Source of the DNA: Alphaproteobacteria bacterium | Lineage (GTDB): Bacteria; Pseudomonadota; Alphaproteobacteria; Rhizobiales; Amorphaceae | Direction: 5' to 3' | DNA: 35,791 nt | Assembly: GCA_030431335.1 (NCBI GenBank) | Contig: JAUIJH010000039.1 | Location: 1 to 35,791 of the forward strand | In this document: piece by piece, positions 27,114 to 35,791 of the stretch | Layout of the letters: each line of letters opens with the position of its first letter | Position numbering within the stretch: position 1 is the stretch's first letter | The notes under the pieces: generated by a model | What the model was told of the DNA's origin: nothing | The model's input: only the letters and a program-made list of their open reading frames with translations | The model's database searches: none | Position numbers and translations under genes: made by a program

Positions 27114-28211
27114 ATGAAAACGCTTCGTTACGGTATCGTCGGTTGCGGCATGATGGGGCACGAGCATCTCGCCAACATCGCGCTGACGCCGGGGGTGGAG
27201 GTGGCCCGCGTGTGCGAGCCCGACGCGGCGATGGCCGCGAGCGCGCGCGCCCGGCTCGGGCCGGCGGTGCCGATCGAGGACACGCTGGCGCCGCTCCTCG
27301 CCGACCCAACGCTCGACGCCCTCGTCATCGCCAGTCCCAACCACTGCCACCTCGGTCAGCTCGAAGCGATCGCCGCCGCCCGGCCGGCGCTGCCGGTGCT
27401 CGTGGAAAAGCCGCTCTTTACCGATGCCGCCGATCTGGCCCGCCTCGAACGGCTGCCCGCGACGCTGACCGAGCGGCTGTGGGTGGCGATGGAATACCGG
27501 TACATGCCGCCGATCGCCGCCTTTCTCGGCGAGATCGACGCGGCAACGGGCGGCGCGGTGATGCTCACCATCCGCGAGCACCGCTACCCGTTCCTGGAAA
27601 AGGTCGGCAACTGGAACCGCTTCAACCGCAACACCGGCGGCACGTTCGTGGAAAAGTGCTGCCATTTCTTCGATCTGATGCGCCTGGCGCTGCGCAGCGA
27701 GCCGGTGCGGATCGCGGCCTCGGCCAGCCAGGCGGTGAACCACCTCGACGAGCGCTATGACGGCGAGGTGCCGGACATCATCGATAACGGCTATGTTCTG
27801 GTTGATTTCGCGTCTGGTGCGCGGGCGATGCTGGAGCTCAACATGTTTGCCGACGGGTCGCGCTATCAGGAGGAGCTCAGCGCCGTGGGGCCTACGGGCA
27901 AGGTCGAGGTCTTCGTGCCGGGACCGCAGCGCTTCTGGCCCGATCATCTCGGCGACCCGCCCGAAGCGCAGCTCGTGACGAGCCCGCGCCAGCCGAAGGG
28001 GCCGCGCGCGCGCCCGGTGCCCGTCGATCCGGGCCTCATCGCCGCCGGCGACCACAATGGCGCGACCTTCTACCAGCACCAGCGATTTGCCGACCTCGTC
28101 CGGGGCGACCTTGCGCGGGCGGACGTTACCTTCGCCGATGGCCTCGCTGCGGTGCGCATGGGCCTCGCCGCGGCCGAGGCGGCGCGCCGCGGCGCGGTGG
28201 TGGTGCCGTAG
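27114..28211 (+). CDS. Gfo/Idh/MocA-family oxidoreductase, divergent
   Basis: A 365-residue protein. The Rossmann loop is intact (RYGIVGCGMMGHEHLANI), the EKP motif reads LVEKPLFTDA near residue 103, and the C-terminal domain contains NTGGTFVEKCCHFFDLMRL with the expected His. It is transcribed away from the monooxygenase and shares its 200-base upstream region. The hydrolase gene follows by 26 bases, so the two form a small operon. It probably oxidises a sugar-like or inositol-like substrate of the same pathway. Confidence 0.9.
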   Translation: MKTLRYGIVGCGMMGHEHLANIALTPGVEVARVCEPDAAMAASARARLGPAVPIEDTLAPLLADPTLDALVIASPNHCHLGQLEAIAAARPALPVLVEKPLFTDAADLARLERLPATLTERLWVAMEYRYMPPIAAFLGEIDAATGGAVMLTIREHRYPFLEKVGNWNRFNRNTGGTFVEKCCHFFDLMRLALRSEPVRIAASASQAVNHLDERYDGEVPDIIDNGYVLVDFASGARAMLELNMFADGSRYQEELSAVGPTGKVEVFVPGPQRFWPDHLGDPPEAQLVTSPRQPKGPRARPVPVDPGLIAAGDHNGATFYQHQRFADLVRGDLARADVTFADGLAAVRMGLAAAEAARRGAVVVP

Positions 28212-28237
28212 ATGCGCGGCGCGGCGAGGCATTTTCC

Positions 28238-29131
28238 GTGCGAGCGATGATTGACAAGAACACCCTGCCGGACCGGCTCCGTGAAAAATTCGAGATCGGC
28301 CGGCATCCGCTTCGCTTCATCGGCGAGGAGGCGATGGGTCCGGCCTGTTCGAGGGTCCTGTTCGAGACCTCTCGCGGCGAGCCCGTCGGCGGGTTCCTGA
28401 TGTGCTCCGAGGGGGCGCACACCGGCCCCGTCATCCTGGTGATCCACGCCCACGGCGGCGCCTATGAGATCGGTGCGCGCGAGCTGCTGGACGGCCGGCC
28501 GGCACAGCCGGGGCCGCTGGGGCCTGCGCTACTGAAGCGCGGGATCGCGAGCCTGTGCGTCGATCTTCCCTGCTTCGGCGCGCGGGCGGGGGTGAGCGAG
28601 CAGTCCGCCGCAAAGGCCGCGCTCTGGGCTGGGGCGAGCCTTGCCGGGCAGATGCTGGGCGAGCTCTCGTCCCAGCTCGACTGGCTCGTCGGCGACGGGC
28701 GGTTCGACGCGCGCAGGGTCGGCGTCTACGGGCTGTCGATGGGGGCGACGCTCGGCTACTGGCTCGCGTCCGTCGAGCCGCGCATCGCCGCGCTCGCGCA
28801 GCTCTGCTGCCTTGCCGACCTCGACCGGCTGATCGTGAGCGGGGCGCACGATCGGCACGGCATCTACCTCACCGTTCCGGGCCTGCCGGGCCTCGCCAGG
28901 AACGGCGTGATCGCCGGGCTGGTGGCGCCGCGACCGCAACTCGTCTGCCTCGGAGCGCAGGATGCGCTCACGCCCCCCGACGCGCTCGCCGTGGCCCTCG
29001 ACGACCTCGAGGCGGGCTACGGCGCAGCCTCCGATGCGCTGGAGATCCTCATAGACCCCGACGTCGGCCACCAGGAAACCCCGCAGATGCGCGCGCGCGT
29101 GCTCTCGTTTTTCACGCAGCATCTGTCATAG
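28238..29131 (+). CDS. Alpha/beta hydrolase, dienelactone-hydrolase-like
   Basis: A 297-residue soluble hydrolase. The nucleophile is S167 in GLSMGA, with D242 (LGAQDALTP) and H278 (PDVGHQE) completing a plausible triad. HAHGGAYE near 70-77 may form the oxyanion site. GTG 28238 has GAGG eight bases upstream; ATG 28247 is an alternative start. It may open a lactone formed by the neighbouring Gfo/Idh/MocA dehydrogenases or cleave an ester. No secretion signal is seen. Confidence 0.85.
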   Translation: MRAMIDKNTLPDRLREKFEIGRHPLRFIGEEAMGPACSRVLFETSRGEPVGGFLMCSEGAHTGPVILVIHAHGGAYEIGARELLDGRPAQPGPLGPALLKRGIASLCVDLPCFGARAGVSEQSAAKAALWAGASLAGQMLGELSSQLDWLVGDGRFDARRVGVYGLSMGATLGYWLASVEPRIAALAQLCCLADLDRLIVSGAHDRHGIYLTVPGLPGLARNGVIAGLVAPRPQLVCLGAQDALTPPDALAVALDDLEAGYGAASDALEILIDPDVGHQETPQMRARVLSFFTQHLS

Positions 29132-29734
29132 CCCGGCTCTCCTTGCATGGATCGCCGGCGTCGGATGCTTGGAGCGAATGGCTGTTTGTGGCGAGACACG
29201 CGGCCGGGCACGATGTCCTGCGGGCGCCAACCGACTGTGGCGCCGCCGTTATCCTTCGAGCGTCGAGGTTTACGGAAAATTCAAGCCGTGAGCCCACCGT
29301 AATCAAAGGCTGTCGGAAGTCTGCACCCGGCGGGCCGGACGGCGCTACGCTACTGAATTGCTTCAGCACTTGACCCAAATGTTTCGGACCCGTTTGCGCT
29401 TACAGCGCCGTCACCAATTATATATTTATGTAAAAGCCAGTAAATGGAAATATTGGGCGATCTCTTGGTCAAATTCGTCGGAGTTCCGCAGCATTTAGAG
29501 CTTCTAATCTGAGAAAATATCTATGTGTTGGTGCGCGCCACCAAGCCCTGGCTGAAATCTGGCGCGCCGCAATAGGGGCTCGTGCGCGTCGGAAGCGCGT
29601 GCCGCGAGGCCTCACGCTTATGAGATAGCTTGGAGAACTTCTTGAAAACGGTAAAAAACCCCTCCACAAATCCGTTGGGGCGTTCGAGCGGATCAAAAAT
29701 AAGATCCGGTCGCCCATAGGGAGGATCGGTAGGA
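29132..29734. other. 600-base non-coding stretch upstream of the 2-oxoacid oxidoreductase operon
   Basis: I see no convincing gene. The stretch is visibly AT-richer than its surroundings, especially 29400-29520. It holds an 8-bp inverted repeat GCGCGCCA/TGGCGCGC (29533-29540 with 29560-29567). It also holds two mutually exclusive pairings near the operon: AACGG/CCGTT (29647-29651 with 29672-29676) and CCCC/GGGG (29659-29662 with 29677-29680). The operon promoter should lie here, but no clear -35/-10 can be named. GGGAGG at 29719-29724 is the likely ribosome site of the next gene. Confidence 0.5.
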
Positions 29735-31603
29735 ATGATGCAAAAGGCCGAAATGGCCCGTACGGTCGACGCGTTTTCGCCCGCACGCAGTCGCGACGGA
29801 ACGCCGCCGACCGACACGTCAGATCCGCAGTATTTTCACAAGGTCGTCGACTGTCAGTACGCCTGCCCGGCGCATACACCGGTGCCGGAATACATTCGCC
29901 TGATCGCCCAGCGCCGCTATGCGGACGCCTATATGCTCAACTGGGAGAGCAACGTCTTTCCAGGGATTCTCGGCCGCGTCTGCGACCGCCCGTGCGAGCC
30001 GGCCTGCCGGCGCGGACGCATCGAGGAGAAACCCGTCGCGATCTGCCGGCTGAAGCGCGTCGCCGCCGACAACAAGGGCGACGTGACGGAGCGCCTGCCG
30101 CGGGTGCCGTTCCAAAAGAACGGCAAGCGCGTGGCGCTCCTCGGCGCGGGGCCGGCGTCCCTCACCGTCGCGCGCGATCTCCTGCCGCTCGGCTATCACT
30201 GCGTGCTTTTTGAAAAGGATCCGGTCGGCGGCGGGCTGATGCGCTCCAATATTCCGGCCTTCCGGCTGCCGGCCAAGGTGCTCGACGAGGAGGTCGACCT
30301 GATCTACGGGCTCGGCGTCGAGAAGCGCTTCGGCGAGGCGGTGACCAGCCTCAAGGCCGTGATCGACGAAGGGTTCGACGCGGTCTTCGTCGGCACCGGC
30401 GCGCCCAAGGGCAAGGATCTCAACGTGCCGGGCCGCGCCGAAGCGGACGCGAACGTCCACATCGGCATCGACTTCCTCACCTCGGTGGCCTTCGAGCACG
30501 TCGACAGCATCGGCAAGCGCGTCGTGGTCATCGGCGGCGGCAACACCGCGATGGACTGCTGCCGCACCGCGCTGCGCCTCGGCGCCGAAAAGGTGATGGT
30601 GACGGTGCGCTCGCCGCGCAAGGACATGAAGGCCTCCGACTGGGAGATCGAGGACGCCGAGCGCGAGGGCGTCCCCGTCCTCGACAATCACAACCCGGCC
30701 GAATTCCTGGTCGAGAACGGCCGCCTCGTCGGCGTGCGCTTCGACAAGATGCGCGCCGAATACGGCGCCGACGGCCGCCGCAAGCTGATCCCGACCGGCG
30801 AGAGCGTCGTCATCGAATGCGACGACGTGCTGATGGCGATCGGACAGGACAACGCCTTCCCCTGGATCGAGCGCGACATCGGCGTCGAGTTCGACGAATG
30901 GGGCATGCCGGCGGTCGACCGCACCACCTTCGCCTCCACGCGCCCCGGTGTGTTCTTCGGCGGCGATGCGGCGTGGGGGCCGGAAAACATCATCTGGGCG
31001 GTCGCCCATGGCCATCAGGCGGCGATCTCGATCGACAAGCACTGCCGGGGCGAGCCGATCACCGAGCGGCCGGCGCCCGGCGCCAACCTCGTCAGCCAGA
31101 AGATGGGCATTCACGAGTGGTCCTACTCCAACGACTACGACAACGGGCGGCGCGTGCCGGTGCCCCACGCCGATCAGGTGACGGCGCTGCGCAACATCAA
31201 GGTCGAGGTGGAACTCGGCTATGACGAGGTGCTGGCGCTGAAGGAGGCGGAGCGCTGTCTGAACTGCGACGTGCAGACGGTCTTCGAACAGCCCAAATGC
31301 ATCGAGTGCGACGCCTGCGTCGACATCTGCCCGGTGGATTGCATCACCTTCACCGACAATGCGCCGGAACCGGAGTTGCGGCAGATGCTGCGGACGCCGG
31401 CGGAAAACCTCGAGCAGCCGCTCTACGTGTCGAGCGACCTGCCGACGGGCCGGGTGATGGTGAAGGACGAGGACGTCTGCCTGCACTGCGGGCTGTGCGC
31501 CGAGCGCTGCCCGACCGGCGCCTGGGATATGTCGAAGTTCATGTATGTCGAGCGACAAGCGGCACCGGTCTGCCAACGCCATCTCGACGCCTATCTGGAT
31601 TGA
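29735..31603 (+). CDS. GltD-like FAD/NAD(P) oxidoreductase with two C-terminal ferredoxin clusters
   Basis: A 622-residue electron-transfer subunit. The N-terminus has a DCQYACPAH cysteine motif (C40, C44) and CDRPCEPAC, as in glutamate synthase small subunits. Then come an FAD loop ALLGAGPASLTVA (about 133) and an NAD(P) loop VVVIGGGNTAMDC (about 265), and finally a 2x[4Fe-4S] ferredoxin domain (CIECDACVDICPVDC and CLHCGLCAERCP). Together with the next two genes it matches the layout of 2-oxoglutarate:NADP+ oxidoreductase described from Azoarcus evansii, where such a subunit lets the 2-oxoacid enzyme reduce NAD(P)+. The start is ATG 29735, or ATG 29738. Confidence 0.92.
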   Translation: MMQKAEMARTVDAFSPARSRDGTPPTDTSDPQYFHKVVDCQYACPAHTPVPEYIRLIAQRRYADAYMLNWESNVFPGILGRVCDRPCEPACRRGRIEEKPVAICRLKRVAADNKGDVTERLPRVPFQKNGKRVALLGAGPASLTVARDLLPLGYHCVLFEKDPVGGGLMRSNIPAFRLPAKVLDEEVDLIYGLGVEKRFGEAVTSLKAVIDEGFDAVFVGTGAPKGKDLNVPGRAEADANVHIGIDFLTSVAFEHVDSIGKRVVVIGGGNTAMDCCRTALRLGAEKVMVTVRSPRKDMKASDWEIEDAEREGVPVLDNHNPAEFLVENGRLVGVRFDKMRAEYGADGRRKLIPTGESVVIECDDVLMAIGQDNAFPWIERDIGVEFDEWGMPAVDRTTFASTRPGVFFGGDAAWGPENIIWAVAHGHQAAISIDKHCRGEPITERPAPGANLVSQKMGIHEWSYSNDYDNGRRVPVPHADQVTALRNIKVEVELGYDEVLALKEAERCLNCDVQTVFEQPKCIECDACVDICPVDCITFTDNAPEPELRQMLRTPAENLEQPLYVSSDLPTGRVMVKDEDVCLHCGLCAERCPTGAWDMSKFMYVERQAAPVCQRHLDAYLD

Positions 31604-31615
31604 GCGGGGAGAGTG

Positions 31616-33421
<1,806 letters not shown>

Positions 33422-33433
33422 GGAGACAAACTC

Positions 33434-34489
33434 ATGAGCTACATTGCCAAACCCATCGCCCGCCATCCGAAACTGAAGCGCAACGCCCTCGGCCTCACCC
33501 ATCGCGACTACGAGGGGGCGATGTCGACGCTGTGCGCCGGTTGCGGCCACGATTCCATCACGGCGGCGCTGATCGAGGCGTGCTGCGAGATCGACCTGCC
33601 GCCGCATCGGATCGCCAAGATTTCCGGCATCGGCTGCTCCTCGAAGGCGCCGACCTACTTCATCAAGCAGGCGCACGGCTTCAACTCCGTCCATGGCCGG
33701 ATGCCCTCGGTCGCGACCGGCGCCAACCTCGCCAATCGCGATCTGATCTATCTCGGCGTTTCGGGCGACGGCGACACCGCCTCGATCGGTCTGGGCCAGT
33801 TCGCGCACGCCGTGCGGCGCAAGCTCAACATGGTCTATATCGTGATGAACAACGGCTGCTACGGGCTGACCAAGGGTCAGTTCTCGGCCACCAACGACCG
33901 GGCCTCGCCCTCGAAGAAGGGCGCACCGAACCCGTTCGATCCGATCGACCTGTGCCAATTGGCGATCACGCTCGGCGCCGGCTTCGTCGCCCGCTCCTTC
34001 TCCGGCGACAAGGCGCAGCTGAAGCCGCTCATCAAGGCCGCGATCCACTACAACGGCTTCGCGCTGCTCGACGTCATCAGCCCTTGCGTGACCTTCAACA
34101 ACCACGCGGCCTCCACGAAGGGCTACGAATACGTGCGCGCGCACAACGAGGCCTTGGACCGGGTCGACTTCGTTCCGCTGGAGAACGAGATCCGCGCCGA
34201 GCTTGCCGCGGGCGAAACGCGCGACGTGTTGCTGCATGACGGCTCGACGCTGCGCCTCAACCGGCTCGACGCCGATCATGACCCGGAGGACGCGGATTCT
34301 GCCCTGACGGCGATCCGCAGCCGGGCGGCGCGCGGGGAGGTGGCAACCGGCCTTCTCTATCTCGATCCCGCGGAGCAGGATCTGCATGCGACGCTCGGAA
34401 CGACCGCCCGCCCGCTGAACGCGATGCCGATGTCGGAGCTTTGCCCCGGCGCGGACAAGCTCGCTGCCATCAACGCGAAGTTCCAGTAG
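33434..34489 (+). CDS. korB: 2-oxoacid:acceptor oxidoreductase beta subunit
   Basis: A 351-residue thiamine-diphosphate subunit. It has the GDGDTASIGLGQ to MNN thiamine-binding span, and cluster cysteines in CAGCGHD, GIGCSS and ISPCVTFNNH. It starts 12 bases after korA with GGGAG upstream (TAG-GGAGAC). In the mature enzyme it carries thiamine diphosphate and one [4Fe-4S] cluster and passes electrons to the GltD-like subunit. A hairpin-forming region (GCCCATGGGC at 34498-34507, then GGGCC-ACG-GGCCC) follows before the convergent TetR gene. Confidence 0.93.
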   Translation: MSYIAKPIARHPKLKRNALGLTHRDYEGAMSTLCAGCGHDSITAALIEACCEIDLPPHRIAKISGIGCSSKAPTYFIKQAHGFNSVHGRMPSVATGANLANRDLIYLGVSGDGDTASIGLGQFAHAVRRKLNMVYIVMNNGCYGLTKGQFSATNDRASPSKKGAPNPFDPIDLCQLAITLGAGFVARSFSGDKAQLKPLIKAAIHYNGFALLDVISPCVTFNNHAASTKGYEYVRAHNEALDRVDFVPLENEIRAELAAGETRDVLLHDGSTLRLNRLDADHDPEDADSALTAIRSRAARGEVATGLLYLDPAEQDLHATLGTTARPLNAMPMSELCPGADKLAAINAKFQ

Positions 34490-34497
34490 GGGCGCTT

Positions 34498-34516
34498 GCC
34501 CATGGGCCACGGGCCC
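34498..34516. terminator. GC hairpins between convergent genes
   Basis: Overlapping inverted repeats GCCCATGGGC (34498-34507) and GGGCC-ACG-GGCCC (34504-34516) lie between the korB stop and the TetR stop. They have no T-runs. They may end both transcripts with help from Rho. Confidence 0.35.
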
Positions 34517-34530
34517 CGCGACTGCGGCGG

Positions 34531-35196
34531 CTAGGCGACGCCGAAGGCGCAGAGGAAGCGGTCGATCGCCCGCTCGATCGCTTCCGACGGGTCGTCGGGG
34601 CAGGGCATCCCGTAGATGTGTTGGCGGATGCCGATATAGACGATGCCGCCGTGGAGGTTCCAGATGTCCTCCATGGTGGGCGTTGGCCCGCGGGTCGCGG
34701 CGTCGGCGACCTCGGCGAGCAGTGGCTTCAGGAGGACGCCGCTCAGCTGCTGCAGGTAGCGCCGGTTGAGCGCGGCCCCCGCGAGGCCGGAGAACATGAA
34801 GATCCGCATCCATTCGGACTGGAAGATCAAGGCGCTGTACTGCGTGTAGAAGTCCAGCAGCCGGTCGCGGAGCGGGGTCGTGCGGTCGGTCAGCCTGTCC
34901 GGCCAATCGGGTGACAGGCGCTCCAGGTAGACTTGCTCGTAGACCGCCTCGATCAAATCGTCCTTGGTGGCGAAGTACCGGAATATGAGCGATTGCGTGA
35001 CGCCGAGCCGGCGCGCCAGGTCGCGGGTGTTCCCCTCGAGCCCGACCTCGGCGAAGAACGCCACCGCGCCGTCGACGATCTGCTGGCGTCGCTCGCCGGG
35101 CGGCAGCCGGCGGCGCGCGTCGCGTGTTGCTGCCGCGACAGGCGCGCGCTCGACTGGCTTGTCCATTTCCACGCCCCGTTTTGCCCCGATCAACAT
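34531..35196 (-). CDS. TetR-family transcription regulator
   Basis: A repressor-type regulator of up to 221 residues. The helix-turn-helix domain (about 38-85) reads RRQQIVDGAVAFFAEVGLEGNTRDLARRLGVTQSLIFRYFATKDDLIEAVY in pattern, with the classic YFATKDDL end. The ligand domain is not recognisable. ATG 35196 gives the full frame; ATG 35166 (MDKPVERAP) is an equally plausible start. It converges on korB and diverges from the truncated flavoprotein gene at 35301. Its original target was probably that lost operon and perhaps its own promoter, not the kor genes. Confidence 0.88.
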   Translation of the reverse strand: MLIGAKRGVEMDKPVERAPVAAATRDARRRLPPGERRQQIVDGAVAFFAEVGLEGNTRDLARRLGVTQSLIFRYFATKDDLIEAVYEQVYLERLSPDWPDRLTDRTTPLRDRLLDFYTQYSALIFQSEWMRIFMFSGLAGAALNRRYLQQLSGVLLKPLLAEVADAATRGPTPTMEDIWNLHGGIVYIGIRQHIYGMPCPDDPSEAIERAIDRFLCAFGVA

Positions 35197-35244
35197 TCTA
35201 CTTGCAACGTTCGGAATTTTTATAGATCAATCGATCAACAAGAA

Positions 35245-35258
35245 TGAGCAAATGCTCA
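35245..35258. promoter_or_regulatory. Candidate TetR operator
   Basis: TGAGCA-AA-TGCTCA is a 6-2-6 inverted repeat in the AT-rich gap between the divergent TetR gene and the flavoprotein fragment. A second looser dyad, GATC-AATC-GATC (35226-35237), sits beside it. Their position fits a shared operator. Confidence 0.4.
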
Positions 35259-35791
35259 CTAAGCGGCGTGACGGTGCGCCGGCGAAAGGGACGAGACGCC
35301 ATGAAGGCATCGGCGGGCGGTTACGCCCGGGCACGGGGCGTGCGCCATGCAATCGAGCTCCTCGTCGCCGCGGAAGGCGCGGGCCGTGTTCTTGCCGGCG
35401 GCCAGAGCCTCGCGTTCACGGCACACGTGCAGAATGCTAAGAGCACAAAACAAGATCGTTGTATCTTTGCTCAACGAAAGTGCAGAGTCAAGGCGATCCG
35501 GTGTAACAATTGGGCTCCAAACCCTGTTCGCATCTGGTAGCAAGGAAACAAGTCCGGTGTCTTCAATTGTCACCCTAAGTCTAAGTTTTCCTTCAGAGTA
35601 GCGTGCCGCCGCAAACCCGAAATGCTGGCTCAATAGAAAATTCTCTACAGTGATCAGCAAAAACTCCTTGAATGTCATGCGGGAATTAGCATGAACAAAT
35701 TCAGCCCAATATCTCAGCGACACCCGGAAAGCCTCCCCAGCTGCAATATGCGAAGCTGCCAGGGCATCATTTTTGAAATCCTCTGACAAAA
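35259..35791 (-). CDS. Partial unknown protein, chimeric at its C-terminus
   Basis: An open frame runs in from the window edge, with no certain start inside the window, to a stop at 35259. The first ~120 residues (SEDFKNDALAASHIAAG, then FKEFLLITVENFLLSQHFGFAAARYSEGK) lie in AT-richer DNA and look like genuine protein, but I recognise no family. The remaining ~55 residues are antisense to the CoxM-like fragment. The natural C-terminus has therefore probably been lost at the junction near 35415-35430 and the frame reads into foreign sequence. Codon use differs clearly from the rest of the window. Confidence 0.5.
   Translation of the reverse strand, partial: LSEDFKNDALAASHIAAGEAFRVSLRYWAEFVHANSRMTFKEFLLITVENFLLSQHFGFAAARYSEGKLRLRVTIEDTGLVSLLPDANRVWSPIVTPDRLDSALSLSKDTTILFCALSILHVCREREALAAGKNTARAFRGDEELDCMAHAPCPGVTARRCLHGVSSLSPAHRHAA
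35301..35415 (+). pseudogene. Truncated start of a CoxM/XdhB-type FAD-binding subunit
   Basis: From ATG 35301 the frame reads MKASAGGYARARGVRHAIE and on to VLAGGQSL, the hallmark N-terminus of the FAD-binding subunit of molybdenum hydroxylases (CO dehydrogenase and xanthine dehydrogenase families). Normal proteins are about 280 residues. Here the match ends after about 38 residues, where the base composition changes abruptly. No 2Fe-2S or molybdopterin subunit follows within the window. The fragment is probably dead. Confidence 0.75.

Noticed and set aside
29112-29378. A minus-strand 88-codon gene in the non-coding stretch
   Set aside because: It overlaps the end of the hydrolase gene, has no ribosome site and shows no recognisable domain.
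29647-29680. An H-type pseudoknot from the interleaved AACGG/CCGTT and CCCC/GGGG pairs
   Set aside because: No bases remain between the two 3' strands to cross the stem, so both helices are unlikely to form together.

Overview
The window reads as the chromosome of a high-G+C Gram-negative bacterium, most likely an alphaproteobacterium of the Hyphomicrobiales/Rhodobacterales type. This rests on the codon use, the NasS-NasT control of an nrt-nirBD-nasA operon, and the style of the solute transporters. The genus cannot be fixed from the sequence alone. Almost all of the window is coding, and genes sit in tight operons with many ATGA, TGATG or GTGA overlaps.

Left part, minus strand. At 231-3232 lies a three-gene unit: an AmiC-type cytosolic ligand sensor, an AmiR-type ANTAR antiterminator and an exported Peripla_BP substrate-binding protein. 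It is preceded by an RNA leader that ends in a strong intrinsic terminator. At 3508-17836, also on the minus strand, is a complete assimilatory nitrate module. Its transcription order is nasT, nasS (broken by a one-base frameshift), then an ANTAR-type leader with terminator, then nrtA, nrtB, a fused double-ATPase nrtCD, a protein of three tandem GAF-like units, nirB, nirD, nasA and cysG. The module imports nitrate, reduces it to nitrite and then ammonium, and makes the siroheme that NirB needs. NasS-NasT should couple transcription past the nrtA leader terminator to nitrate or nitrite. So two ANTAR regulators, each with its own candidate two-hexaloop leader, lie side by side.

Middle part (17936-29131). 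Here is an uncharacterised catabolic island. On the minus strand are an LLM-class flavin monooxygenase, a MalE/F/G/K-type ABC importer with an embedded D-2-hydroxyacid dehydrogenase, and two Gfo/Idh/MocA oxidoreductases. Diverging on the plus strand are a third Gfo/Idh/MocA oxidoreductase and an alpha/beta hydrolase. Together they suggest import and oxidative breakdown of a sugar-like or polyol-like, possibly sulfonated, compound. The substrate is unknown.

Right part. After a 0.6 kb AT-richer non-coding stretch comes a plus-strand operon (29735-34489). It encodes a GltD-like FAD/Fe-S subunit and both subunits of a 2-oxoacid:acceptor oxidoreductase, with the look of a 2-oxoglutarate:NAD(P)+ oxidoreductase. 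A convergent TetR regulator follows. Divergent from that regulator is the first part of a CoxM/XdhB-type flavoprotein gene. It is cut off after about 38 codons at an abrupt change to sequence of much lower G+C, which is probably the edge of an inserted or recombined segment and runs off the window.
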